DNA of 64,000 bases from a virus, in IMG/VR virus record IMGVR_UViG_3300042391_000634, positions 248,001 to 312,000 of that record. One strand, written 5' to 3'. Of this stretch, positions 18,681 through 27,333 are shown one piece after another. Under the pieces are notes generated by a model, which did not search any database, was not told where the DNA came from, and saw only the letters and a list, made by a program, of their open reading frames with translations. Position 1 is the stretch's first letter, and each line of letters begins with the position of its first letter. Both the position numbers and the translations under genes were made by a program.

Positions 18681-19860
18681 TATTATTTCTTAATTTTTTA
18701 AAGTATTCAATATCATAAGTATCATTAGATATTTCTGATATTATTTTTTTATTTTGTATTAATCTATCAACATTTGTATCATAAAATTTTTTTACATCCA
18801 AACCATTTAATTTTTCAATTTCATGCACAATAAGACTAAACCTTTTTTTATCGTCAATTTCATTATCATATGAGTGGTCAATAAAATCATCAAACATATC
18901 AAATTTATATATTTCCTTTAATTTTTTAACATGTCCATATGTTGTTAAAAAAATAGGTAATTGATAAAAATTAAATGGTTTAAAAGATTTTTCAGTAATA
19001 TGAATACGGTTACCCTCAAAATAGGTTTCAGTTACGATATTAATATAGGCACTTTCAAATGTTTTAGTGTAAATAAAATCATTTTCTAAATTATCATTTA
19101 ATTGATTATATTCATATTTACTTTTTTTGATACCTAATTTATTAAAATATTCTACGTGTGGCAGTAAAGAATTAATTTCATCGTCACTATATAATTTTCT
19201 AAAAAACTGATAGTAATCTCTATTTGGGTCATCATTTAAAAGAAATGACCAATCAGTATTATTAAGAATATTTAATTTTTTCATTTCCAAAAGAATTCCA
19301 AATCTATGAGGTTTAATTCTTTTATTGTGGCACATAAATAAAAATTCTTTATCTGTTACAATATTAATATTATTTTTAAAAATGTGTTTTGAATAATAGG
19401 AAGGTAGAAATCTTAAAGAATAAACATTAACACCATTATTTTTTAATTTATAATAGTCTAAATTAGAATTATTATTAATAAAATAAAATTGATTAGGATT
19501 TAATTCTTGTTTTATTACCGATTCACTAAGTAAAATATAATTTTCTTCTGATTCAGATTCATGTTCATTTAAAAAAACAACATTTAAATTTTTATTGTTT
19601 TTCATTAATTCAATAAATTCAGGTTTTAGAAATGTCGGTAGTCCTAAAAATCTTAAATCAGATAATTGATAAATAAAATAATAGTAATTCTCATTACTAT
19701 TTTCAATAGAATTACATTCAATGATATTATTAATACCAATAGATTCCAAAACATTTTTTATTTTACTAAATTTACGTTCTTTAGGTTCTCTAATTTGATA
19801 ATAATATCTCTCATCAATATCTTCGTAATCACCCACTAATATATTTAAAAAATCACCCAT
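18673..19860 (-). CDS. Unknown five-copy family protein with (S/T)EK motif (copy 3)
   Basis: Tandem paralogue of the gene at 17442. It shows VVFLNEHESESEENYILL, FMCHNKRIKPHRFGILLEM, AYINIVTETYFEGNRIHITEKSFKPF, LPIFLTTYGHVKKLKEIYKF and DMFDDFIDHSYDNEIDDKKRF. The ATG at 19860 gives MGDFLNILVGDYED and a 16-base overlap with the upstream thiamine-enzyme gene. A longer in-frame start at 19884 would overlap by 40 bases and adds residues without counterpart in the copies. The copies differ most in their N-terminal third, expected if they use different acceptors. Function unknown. Confidence 0.65.
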   Translation of the reverse strand: MGDFLNILVGDYEDIDERYYYQIREPKERKFSKIKNVLESIGINNIIECNSIENSNENYYYFIYQLSDLRFLGLPTFLKPEFIELMKNNKNLNVVFLNEHESESEENYILLSESVIKQELNPNQFYFINNNSNLDYYKLKNNGVNVYSLRFLPSYYSKHIFKNNINIVTDKEFLFMCHNKRIKPHRFGILLEMKKLNILNNTDWSFLLNDDPNRDYYQFFRKLYSDDEINSLLPHVEYFNKLGIKKSKYEYNQLNDNLENDFIYTKTFESAYINIVTETYFEGNRIHITEKSFKPFNFYQLPIFLTTYGHVKKLKEIYKFDMFDDFIDHSYDNEIDDKKRFSLIVHEIEKLNGLDVKKFYDTNVDRLIQNKKIISEISNDTYDIEYFKKLRNNNG

Positions 19861-20477
19861 TTCCCTGTTCCGTAGTGCGGCCACTCTTTTTTATATTCAT
19901 ACCAAATAACATCATTAGGTATTTCTCTTTTAATACCATTCCAAGTTTCCTCAGTTGGTGTATTTGTAGATACCCCATTATCCTCAATAATAAAACGAAT
20001 AGGTAAGTCGTAACGTTGTGCATATTTATGCATTTCATAAAAACCACCAGTTTCAAATGCCATATCACCAATAAAACACCAAACTTTATCATCTTTATTA
20101 TCTCTTTTATTGGCCATAGCAACACCGGTTGCAATTGGAATAATAGCCCCAACAATTGCCGAAGCATAAAATTTATACTCTTCACTAACAATTGTAATAG
20201 ATCTTCCCTCTATAATTTCTTGTTCTAACCATTCTGATGGTATTCCCTTAATTAATGCGTGATAATGTGATCTCCACGTACTAAAGACCCAATCGGTTGG
20301 TTTTATTCTTTTACCAATTTCAAGTAATTGTTCTTCATTACCACCACTTAAATGTACTGGTCCTTTTATTCTTCCAGCTTCCCAATGGTCGGCAATTGTT
20401 TTCTCAAAACCAATTAAACCATGTTTATCCCAAAGAACTTCATTTACTATGGGATATTGTTCTAAATTTTTTATCAT
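19845..20477 (-). CDS. Thiamine-diphosphate enzyme, PP-binding (E1alpha-like) subunit
   Basis: The 210-residue protein resembles E1-alpha dehydrogenase subunits. It has FSTWRSHYHALIKG (64-78, like the YRsHghal block), AIVGAIIPIATGVAMANKR (107-125), and the ThDP-Mg motif running from GDMAFETGGFYEMHKYAQR (137-155) to IIEDNGVSTNTP (163-174). E1-alpha proteins are usually about 330 residues, so this is a minimal PP domain. The pyrimidine-binding half is encoded at 13443-13991, seven genes further along the same operon. Together they could form a split transketolase- or decarboxylase-like enzyme for an unusual sugar. Reaction unknown. Confidence 0.75.
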   Translation of the reverse strand: MIKNLEQYPIVNEVLWDKHGLIGFEKTIADHWEAGRIKGPVHLSGGNEEQLLEIGKRIKPTDWVFSTWRSHYHALIKGIPSEWLEQEIIEGRSITIVSEEYKFYASAIVGAIIPIATGVAMANKRDNKDDKVWCFIGDMAFETGGFYEMHKYAQRYDLPIRFIIEDNGVSTNTPTEETWNGIKREIPNDVIWYEYKKEWPHYGTGKWVIF

Positions 20478-21019
20478 CTGTCTCTTTTTTGTAATATTGG
20501 ATTATTTGTTGGCCATTCCATTTGATATTCGGGATCATTCCATTTAACAACTCCTTGTTCGTCAGCATCAACATAACCATCTTTGTAAAATAAGTTATAA
20601 TGAAACATACAATCGGTTAGTGCGTAATGTCCATTCGCAAAACCTGGTGGAACTAGTACTTGATTTCTATCTTTTTCAGTTATCATAAAAGATTCCCACT
20701 CACCGAAGGTGTCTGATTTTGGTCTCATATCTAATACTATTAAATATATATCACCAACCGCAGCTTGAACTAATTTCCAAGTCTTATTATCATAATGTAA
20801 TCCTCTCAACACACCTTTGTATGATTTTGAAAATCTACCGTGGATACTAATTTCAGATTTCTCATAATGAATGTGTCTCATTACAGGATGTTCTTCACTA
20901 TGAAATGTTGTAAATATTTCACCCCTATACTCTCTATAAATTGAAGGTGTGAACGTAGGTACTTGGTGACCAAATTTTTTTGATGGAGTCTCTATAAACT
21001 CATCCCATTTGTTACTCAT
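20474..21019 (-). CDS. rfbC: dTDP-4-dehydrorhamnose 3,5-epimerase-like protein (RmlC family)
   Basis: The 181-residue cupin has the RmlC signature pieces in order: GRFSKSYKGVLRGLHYDN (with the active-site His of RGLHY), KLVQAAVGDIYLIVLDMRP, SDTFGEWESFMI, and VPPGFANGHYALTDCMFHYN. The length matches RmlC (about 180). It would epimerise a 4-keto-6-deoxy sugar nucleotide toward rhamnose or a relative. RmlA is absent here, so precursors may come from the host. Its start overlaps the preceding stop as ATGA and its stop overlaps the next start by 4 bases. The gene symbol is by family resemblance; a sugar other than rhamnose is possible. Confidence 0.8.
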   Translation of the reverse strand: MSNKWDEFIETPSKKFGHQVPTFTPSIYREYRGEIFTTFHSEEHPVMRHIHYEKSEISIHGRFSKSYKGVLRGLHYDNKTWKLVQAAVGDIYLIVLDMRPKSDTFGEWESFMITEKDRNQVLVPPGFANGHYALTDCMFHYNLFYKDGYVDADEQGVVKWNDPEYQMEWPTNNPILQKRDR

Positions 21020-21831
21020 ATTATTTTTTTATTTTGTTTTTTTTGTAAAAATTTAGCAAGTTCTTTTGCATATTCTAAATGGCCAAAATAACCTGGATGA
21101 AAATCTTTATAGTTTTCACCAACTTCATCTTTAATTAATAAGTTATTATTTTTACACCAACCAGCAATATCATCACCTTTATTATGTTTTGTAAATGAAA
21201 TAATGTCATTATCATCAAAACAATCTTTAAAATAAAAATCATTTGAAGACATGACAAATACTTTAATATTATTCATTTTACAAAAAGAATAAAGACCAAT
21301 AAATTGTTGTTCATTTTTTTTAATATTCTCTTCTAAATTAAAAAAATCAAAAAACAATTGTTTAAATTTATCTTGATATTTTTTATCTATTTCATATACT
21401 CCACTATCAAAATACGATCTGGTCGCATATCCAAATTCAAGTTTACGTTCCTCACCAATAAAATTAGAATTTGAAATGAAATAATCACCAATTTCGTTAA
21501 AATAAAATTCAGATCTTGTAGAATCTGGTTTTTCCAAAATTAAAAAAAATTCATCTCTTTCAAGCCAATGACTATCGATAAAATCATATGTCTTTCTTAC
21601 CAATCTTTCCATTCCACCACCACACTTAGCTTCATTAATACAAGGAATATTGATTATATCCGATAATCGTTTACCAAAATTAACCTCAGATCTATTTAAC
21701 CAACTAACACCAAATTGTTTTTGATATTCAGGAATAACACTATCACTCCTAATATCTGGTTCTTCTAAACCACCACCCTCACAATATGAGGACCCATTAA
21801 CGTAAAAATATTTATATTTTGATAAGTCCAT
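21016..21831 (-). CDS. SGNH-like protein
   Basis: The 271-residue protein has FYVNGSSYCEGGGLEEP as the likely block I (Gly-Ser-Ser in place of Gly-Asp-Ser), EAKCGGGMERLV near the block II position, and YKDFHPGYFGHLEYAKEL as block V with Asp-x-His. The middle is Phe/Asn-rich and variable, as in the other SGNH copies here. ATG at 21831 is 2 bases after the upstream stop (TAATATG). Its last codons, AAA ATA ATA TGA, overlap the next start. Probably a sugar O-acyl hydrolase or transferase, but the weak block I leaves doubt about catalysis. Confidence 0.55.
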   Translation of the reverse strand: MDLSKYKYFYVNGSSYCEGGGLEEPDIRSDSVIPEYQKQFGVSWLNRSEVNFGKRLSDIINIPCINEAKCGGGMERLVRKTYDFIDSHWLERDEFFLILEKPDSTRSEFYFNEIGDYFISNSNFIGEERKLEFGYATRSYFDSGVYEIDKKYQDKFKQLFFDFFNLEENIKKNEQQFIGLYSFCKMNNIKVFVMSSNDFYFKDCFDDNDIISFTKHNKGDDIAGWCKNNNLLIKDEVGENYKDFHPGYFGHLEYAKELAKFLQKKQNKKII

Positions 21832-21832
21832 A

Positions 21833-22804
21833 TTATGTTTGATTTGCATATCCTAAAGGAAAACCGTTTCTAAATTCTGCACCCATTTTAGGAACAACCA
21901 TTTGATAAGCCATTATTAATTCTTCAATACCACGATCTAAATCCCATTCTGGTTTCCATCCAGTTGATTCAACTTTAGAATTTGATACGATATAATTTCT
22001 CTTATCGGGGTCCTCGTAAAAATCGTTATACGATACTGCAAAGTTTTTAACGTGAGATTGAATTTTTTCTAATAATTCTTGTTTACTTAAATTAGCGTCA
22101 CTTAAACCAACATTAAAAACATCACCCTTGTATTTGTCGTAGTTATTTAACATAAATAAGAATACGTTAGCCACATCTTGAATATGTATAAAATTACGTT
22201 TAAATGATTTCTCAAATACTACAATATATTTGTCAGTAATTGCTTTATATGTAAAATCATTAACTAATAAATCGGTTCTCATACGAGGGGATACACCGAA
22301 TACTGTTGCCAATCTAAAAATAATGGCATCGGTTGAAGTCCTTAAAAAATTCTCAGCCTCACATTTTGTTTGACCATAAACTGAAATTGGTGTAAGTGGA
22401 GATTCTTCGGTACATTCTAATTGACCAGTACTTAAACCGTAACCACTATTAGTATTTGGATATAATATTTTCTTACCTTTACCATTACAATATTTTACAA
22501 TATTAACGATTTGTTTAAAATTAATTTCTTTAGCTAATTCGGGTTCCGATGCACATGCTGGAAACCCCACTATTGCCGCCAATGGAATTATAACATCACA
22601 CTCATTACAAAGTCTTTCCAATAAAATTTCGTTACGAACATCACCATGTATAAATTTAAATTTAGGATTTGAGGTGTATGATAGAAGAGAAACCTGATTA
22701 AAGATTAACTTGTCAAGAACAACAACTTCGTGTCCTTCAGACAACATTTTTCCCGTAATTACTGATCCAAGGTATCCGGCCCCTCCGGTTATTAATATTT
22801 TCAT
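21833..22804 (-). CDS. NAD-dependent nucleotide-sugar epimerase/dehydratase (extended SDR)
   Basis: The 323-residue protein has MKILITGGAGYLGSVITGKM (NAD site GxxGxxG), VIPLAAIVGFPACASEPE, NTNSGYGLSTGQ, an intact catalytic PISVYGQTKCEAE (YxxxK), and FRLATVFGVSPRMRTDLLVNDF. The last is typical of 4-epimerases and dehydratases acting on UDP- or dTDP-sugars. ATG at 22804 begins MKILITGG; an earlier in-frame start would add MYILY and remove the promoter spacing. It is the first gene of a nine-gene minus-strand operon. Its active site is intact, unlike the two SDR domains of the fusion protein further along. Confidence 0.8.
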   Translation of the reverse strand: MKILITGGAGYLGSVITGKMLSEGHEVVVLDKLIFNQVSLLSYTSNPKFKFIHGDVRNEILLERLCNECDVIIPLAAIVGFPACASEPELAKEINFKQIVNIVKYCNGKGKKILYPNTNSGYGLSTGQLECTEESPLTPISVYGQTKCEAENFLRTSTDAIIFRLATVFGVSPRMRTDLLVNDFTYKAITDKYIVVFEKSFKRNFIHIQDVANVFLFMLNNYDKYKGDVFNVGLSDANLSKQELLEKIQSHVKNFAVSYNDFYEDPDKRNYIVSNSKVESTGWKPEWDLDRGIEELIMAYQMVVPKMGAEFRNGFPLGYANQT

Positions 22805-22808
22805 ATAT

Positions 22809-22839
22809 AAAATATACAAAAAAAATAATGAATTACAAA
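22809..22839 (-). promoter_or_regulatory. Bacteroidota-type promoter of the minus-strand operon
   Basis: On the minus strand: TTTG (22839-22836), 19 bases, TATATTTT (22816-22809), then 4 bases and the ATG at 22804. It matches TTTG-N19-TAnnTTTG except for the final base. It would drive the operon that ends at the terminator near 13430. Confidence 0.6.
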
Positions 22840-22870
22840 TTGTTATTATGGTTTTTTTTATTTATATTTC
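22839..22870 (+). promoter_or_regulatory. Putative divergent promoter before 22881
   Basis: ATTG (22839-22842), 20 bases, TATATTTC (22863-22870), ATG 10 bases on. A TATTTATA octamer (22859-22866) overlaps it. It is back-to-back with the minus-strand promoter, so the 76-base gap holds a divergent pair. Confidence 0.45.
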
Positions 22871-22880
22871 ATAATAATTT

Positions 22881-24155
22881 ATGAGTAAAATCATTTGCAG
22901 TTTAGAAGAGTGGGATAGTATAATCAATTACTATAGACCTAACGGTTCATCAAAGACGTGGTATCTTAATGAATTAAAGGAATTGCACAGACCTTTAATG
23001 TGGGGTATGTGGAACATATTCAGTGAAGATGGTGATCTTTTTGATAACGGAAGATTCAAGGGAATCATAACCCCTAATTACTCTAAAGATATTGAATACA
23101 CACCAATAGAAAACATTGATAATCAACCACATATATACATTATTAACGTTTGGAACCTACATTTTTTTGTGGAAAACTTTGACATAGGATTTAAGTGTAT
23201 GTCAAAACAATACATTGATGATGTAAGAAATGGAAAATCTAAAATAGTATTGGTTTATTTATTTGAAGGGTATTCAGGGTCATATGGTAATCATGATTTA
23301 GAAATATTAGAAAAGTGGAGAAAAGATATGGATTTTCCTGTTAATTCAGTTTATTTAATCTGTGGTAATCTTATATCTAATCAACTTGTTAAAGAAAGAG
23401 GGTTAGGTTTTCAAGCAAGACCAACACATTCATTTGAGCCGTGGAATAGATATGATGAAATGACACCAATTGATTTTAAACCAATTGATAATAGATATTT
23501 ATTTTTATCATATAATAGAAACCCAAGACCACAGAGGTTAGTGTTCTTAACACATTTATTAGAATACGGTGTTTTTGATAAGGGGTTGGTGAGTTTAAAT
23601 AAATTAAGAGAACCCATACCTGATTATTTAAATCAAGAACATTTAAGTTATCTAAAAGATAATGCACCATTTATTATTGACCATAGATATGATTTGAATT
23701 ATAATTTGGCAGTTAATATAACTAAAGAGGATTATGAGAGAACATTCCTTTCAATGGTTACAGAATCTTTGGTTGATGACGGAACATTATTCTTCTCGGA
23801 GAAAATTTGGAAACCATTAATGGTCGGACATCCATTCTTGTTATATGGTAATCAATACTCATTGAAATATCTTAAAGAAAAAGGATATAGAACATTTGAT
23901 AAATGGTTTGATGAGGGTTACGATAATGAACCAAATAGAGACCAACGATCTATAATGATATCAAAAGAATTAAAAAGATTGAGTGAATTATCAATGGAAC
24001 AACTTCATCAGATGAGAAATGAAATGAAAGATGTGTGTCAACATAATCAATTAAAATACAGAGAACTATACGATTTAAAATATAGTGAAATGGAAATAAA
24101 CAAAGACATATCTGATGTATTAGATGAGATATGGTCTGACTTAAATAAAATATAA
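22881..24155 (+). CDS. Unknown five-copy family protein with (S/T)EK motif (copy 4)
   Basis: The 424-residue protein is closest to the copy at 11686: FLSYNRNPRPQRLVFLTHLL, then FLSMVTESLVDDGTLFFSEK, IWKPLMVGHPFLLYGNQYSL and GYRTFDKWFDEGYDNEPNRD, then a helical tail. Its N-terminal half has WNLHFFVENFDIGFKCM and a KIVLVYLFEGYSGSYG strand comparable to the NEHEPE strand of copies 2, 3 and 5. It is first in a long plus-strand run and ends one base before the UDP-sugar dehydrogenase-like gene. Function unknown; GT-B-like glycosyltransferase is the leading guess. Confidence 0.65.
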   Translation: MSKIICSLEEWDSIINYYRPNGSSKTWYLNELKELHRPLMWGMWNIFSEDGDLFDNGRFKGIITPNYSKDIEYTPIENIDNQPHIYIINVWNLHFFVENFDIGFKCMSKQYIDDVRNGKSKIVLVYLFEGYSGSYGNHDLEILEKWRKDMDFPVNSVYLICGNLISNQLVKERGLGFQARPTHSFEPWNRYDEMTPIDFKPIDNRYLFLSYNRNPRPQRLVFLTHLLEYGVFDKGLVSLNKLREPIPDYLNQEHLSYLKDNAPFIIDHRYDLNYNLAVNITKEDYERTFLSMVTESLVDDGTLFFSEKIWKPLMVGHPFLLYGNQYSLKYLKEKGYRTFDKWFDEGYDNEPNRDQRSIMISKELKRLSELSMEQLHQMRNEMKDVCQHNQLKYRELYDLKYSEMEINKDISDVLDEIWSDLNKI

Positions 24156-24156
24156 T

Positions 24157-25332
24157 ATGAAAGTAGGATTTATTGGAATTGGTAAATTAGGTAAAGAGGC
24201 CGCAGAGGTAATGCACGATGCGGGACATGATGTAACGGGTTATGATATTCAATCAGTAACCGATACTAAATTTAAAATGGTGACATCATTAAAAGATGTT
24301 TGTCAAGATAAAGAATTAATTTTTATAGCGGTGCCAACACCACACGACCCCGCGTATGATGGTAGTCAACCAATGGCTCAATTACCACCAAAAGATTTTG
24401 ACTATACAATTGTACAGGGAATTTTAAATGAACTAAATGATTATACAAATAAATCACAATTAGTTGTATTAATATCGACTGTTTTACCTGGCACAACAAG
24501 AAGAGAGTTTTATCCGTTGGTTAGAAATTATCGATTTATTTATAACCCATATCTTATAGCAATGGGAACAGTTAAAGAAGATATGATAAAACCTGAAATG
24601 ATTATAATTGGTACTGAAGATGGAACAACTACGGGAGACGCAAACAAACTAACTGAGTTTTACGAAACCTTTGTGTATCCAAAAACAAGATGTGAAATTG
24701 GAACTTGGGATGACGCCGAAGGAATTAAAATATTTTATAATACATTTATTTCTGCAAAATTAACATTGGTTAATATGATACAGGATATTGCAGAGAAAAA
24801 TGGAAATATGAATACAGATATTGTTACCGGTGCATTAGAAAGAAGTACACAAAGAATCACAGGACCGGCATATATGAAAGCGGGAATGGGTGACGGAGGT
24901 TCATGTCACCCAAGAGATAATATTGCATTAAGATATCTTTCAGAAAGATTTGGTTTAGGTTATGATTTATTTGACTCAATTATGAAAACAAGAGAGGTTC
25001 AAGCAAAGAATTTAGCCGATAAATTAGTTAGACAAGCAAGACAACATAATTTACCAATTATTATTATGGGTAAAAGTTATAAACCGGGTGTTGAATTTAC
25101 AGAAGGTTCATATTCAGTATTAGTTGGTTATTACGTTAATTTTACATATAAAGAAAATGTTGATTTTGATAAAATAGAAACACCAGCAGTTTATTTATTA
25201 GGACATAGAGGAATTTTTAACGAGACAATATTCCCTGAAGGTAGTATTGTTGTGGATCCATGGAGAGAAAGAAAATTAAACGACACAATTTATTATGGAG
25301 GAAAAAAACAAGATACTAAATCTTTGTTATGA
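24157..25332 (+). CDS. UDP-glucose/GDP-mannose dehydrogenase family protein
   Basis: The 391-residue protein has an N-terminal NAD domain (VGFIGIGKLGKEAAEVMHDA), IFIAVPTPHDP, and VLISTVLPGTTRREF. A central helix follows with the substrate Asn in FYNTFISAKLTLVNM, then the catalytic block GMGDGGSCHPRDN with Cys250, then a C-terminal domain with IMGKSYKPGVEFTEGS. Family members oxidise UDP-Glc, UDP-GlcNAc or UDP-ManNAc at C6 to a uronate. The HPRD wording departs from the common FPKD. It would supply an acidic sugar to the surrounding transferases. The next gene starts 38 bases before its end. Confidence 0.8.
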   Translation: MKVGFIGIGKLGKEAAEVMHDAGHDVTGYDIQSVTDTKFKMVTSLKDVCQDKELIFIAVPTPHDPAYDGSQPMAQLPPKDFDYTIVQGILNELNDYTNKSQLVVLISTVLPGTTRREFYPLVRNYRFIYNPYLIAMGTVKEDMIKPEMIIIGTEDGTTTGDANKLTEFYETFVYPKTRCEIGTWDDAEGIKIFYNTFISAKLTLVNMIQDIAEKNGNMNTDIVTGALERSTQRITGPAYMKAGMGDGGSCHPRDNIALRYLSERFGLGYDLFDSIMKTREVQAKNLADKLVRQARQHNLPIIIMGKSYKPGVEFTEGSYSVLVGYYVNFTYKENVDFDKIETPAVYLLGHRGIFNETIFPEGSIVVDPWRERKLNDTIYYGGKKQDTKSLL

Positions 25333-26593
25333 TAGATGGGATAGTGAAACCAATACCTTCAAATATAATGGAGGAGACAAATTCACATTTAATTTCCAAC
25401 ATCTATTATTACATTTTCAAATAGAAACAAAGGAACAAAATAAATTTGAAATTAAATCACACAATTTAAGTGAAGTTTATTTTAGGCCCGATTTAAATTT
25501 TTATTACCCAATCGCACACGGTAATATTGATATAATAAATTTATTTGTTGAAAATGAAGAAAAGGAAACAGAAAAATTTGAAAAGTCACCTTTAAGTGAT
25601 GAAGTTATTGAATGTTTAAAAAAATGTAAAAATCTTAAAGTGATTATAGTGACTGAACATGAACCAGATTATGAAACTGGATTTGTTAGGTTATTAGAAT
25701 ATCTCGAATTAAAAAAATTAGACCCAAAACAATTTTATGTTATTAATAATAATGAAAGATTAAATGATTTAAAGAAAAAATATAACAGTGAAATAAATGT
25801 ACATACGTTACATTTTATTGCACATTCATCTAATTTTTCATTAACAAATGCTGGAGGATGTAATTGGATTGATGATAAGGAAGGTAAAATGTTTATGTGT
25901 TTTAATAAAACACCAAAACATCATAGATATGCTTTATTGTGTTTTTTAAAAAAACAAGGATTATTAGAAAAAATTAATTGGTCGTTGGTACCACCATACG
26001 ATTGTTTTCCGATTGGACATTACTATGATAAAATCTTTACTAAAGAACAAAAGGAATATTTTAAGGATGAAATAATTTATTTTAATGAACTTAAGTTCAA
26101 AAGAAGTGACATGGAAGAAGATAAAAATTGGTTTAATTTATTTAATGAACCTAATACCGAAGGTTTCCCGTCGTGGATGAGAATACCTGAGTTCGGTATG
26201 AATTATGAAAATTCATATATTAATATTGTTACTGAATCTAAATTTTTTGATGATTTATTTGTTACCCATATTAGTGAGAAATCATATAGACCATTTTTCT
26301 ATTATCAATTACCAATGATATTGGCAACTCAATATCATATTAAAACAATGAAAGAGAAATATAATTTTGATTTCTTTGATGACATCATAAATCACTCTTA
26401 TGATAATGAACCAAATCAAATGAGAAGATTAGAGATGTTTGTTGAAGAAATTAAAAGATTAGATGGAATACAAGACCAAGTTAAAGAGTTCTATAAGAAC
26501 AATAAACAAAGATTTGAAGACAATAAACAAAAGGTATGGAACATGTTGAATATTGTTGAAAAAGATTATCAATTTTTTGAAAGTTTAATATAA
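25295..26593 (+). CDS. Unknown five-copy family protein with (S/T)EK motif (copy 5)
   Basis: The 432-residue protein begins MEEKNKILNLCYDRWDSE, matching MDKILNTVYDSWDGED of the copy at 17442. This supports the start at 25295 despite its 38-base overlap with the dehydrogenase-like gene. Other shared blocks are VIIVTEHEPDYETGF, FMCFNKTPKHHRYALLCFLK, YINIVTESKFFDDLFVTHIS, EKSYRPFFYYQLPMILATQYH and DFFDDIINHSYDNEPNQMRRL. It ends Leu-Ile-TAA and overlaps the next ATG by one base (TTAATATAATG). Role unknown. Confidence 0.65.
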   Translation: MEEKNKILNLCYDRWDSETNTFKYNGGDKFTFNFQHLLLHFQIETKEQNKFEIKSHNLSEVYFRPDLNFYYPIAHGNIDIINLFVENEEKETEKFEKSPLSDEVIECLKKCKNLKVIIVTEHEPDYETGFVRLLEYLELKKLDPKQFYVINNNERLNDLKKKYNSEINVHTLHFIAHSSNFSLTNAGGCNWIDDKEGKMFMCFNKTPKHHRYALLCFLKKQGLLEKINWSLVPPYDCFPIGHYYDKIFTKEQKEYFKDEIIYFNELKFKRSDMEEDKNWFNLFNEPNTEGFPSWMRIPEFGMNYENSYINIVTESKFFDDLFVTHISEKSYRPFFYYQLPMILATQYHIKTMKEKYNFDFFDDIINHSYDNEPNQMRRLEMFVEEIKRLDGIQDQVKEFYKNNKQRFEDNKQKVWNMLNIVEKDYQFFESLI

Positions 26594-27333
26594 TGAGAAC
26601 ACTTTGGACGTTTGGATGTAGTTTTACTGCGGAGTATGACCCAATCGATGGAATATTTTTTCCATTTGAAAATGATTTTGATAAATATAAAAAATGGAGA
26701 GGAGGTAACTTACCACCAGTTTGGCCGACCATACTCGGAGAAAGATTAAACTGTAAGGTAATGAATTGTGCCGTTGGGGGTTCATCTAATTACAACATTT
26801 TCAATCAGTTCATTAATGTATGTGAGTTAATAAAACAAGATGATATTGTGGTGTTTGGATGGACAAACCTTACAAGATTTATATCTGTAAATTTAGATGA
26901 AAATATCTTTACACAAATATTAGTTTCAGAAAATAACTTCGGAGGAACTGGTTTTTCAAAAAGAACAATAGAAGAAATAATGTATAATAGATCTCATCCT
27001 TTATGGGCATTAGAAGTAAACCAATGGATGAGATTTATAAATGTATATTTAAATAACGTTGGTGCTCATAATTTTTATTGGACGGCTGACGAGACAATAT
27101 TCAATCAACATAATATTCAAGAAGATGATACAAAGTGTATCGTTGTAAGAGATGGGGAAAGTAATAAAACAAACTTGTTGGGTTATTTGAACTTACCAAT
27201 GTTCTTTGATGGAGTTCTTAAAGCAAGAATTGTTGAAGAAACTAATGGTATTGTAATTGATGACCATATGGGAGAATTTGGGCACAAAAATCAAGCGGAC
27301 TATTTCTATAACCATATCATAAAAAATATATAA
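26593..27333 (+). CDS. SGNH/GDSL hydrolase-like protein
   Basis: The 246-residue protein has LWTFGCSFTAEYDP (block I), VMNCAVGGSSNYNIFNQF (block II, Gly and Ser-Asn), IVVFGWTNLTRF (in place of the GxND block), and IDDHMGEFGHKNQADYFYNHI (block V Asp-His-x3-GH). Its order agrees well with the copy at 36598. TAATG junctions join it to both neighbours. Likely a carbohydrate esterase or acyl-handling protein acting on the glycan made by this cluster; catalysis not proven. Confidence 0.65.
   Translation: MRTLWTFGCSFTAEYDPIDGIFFPFENDFDKYKKWRGGNLPPVWPTILGERLNCKVMNCAVGGSSNYNIFNQFINVCELIKQDDIVVFGWTNLTRFISVNLDENIFTQILVSENNFGGTGFSKRTIEEIMYNRSHPLWALEVNQWMRFINVYLNNVGAHNFYWTADETIFNQHNIQEDDTKCIVVRDGESNKTNLLGYLNLPMFFDGVLKARIVEETNGIVIDDHMGEFGHKNQADYFYNHIIKNI

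Noticed and set aside
19853-20191. Second minus-strand frame within the thiamine-enzyme gene
   Set aside because: Low-complexity shadow frame opposite conserved ThDP motifs.
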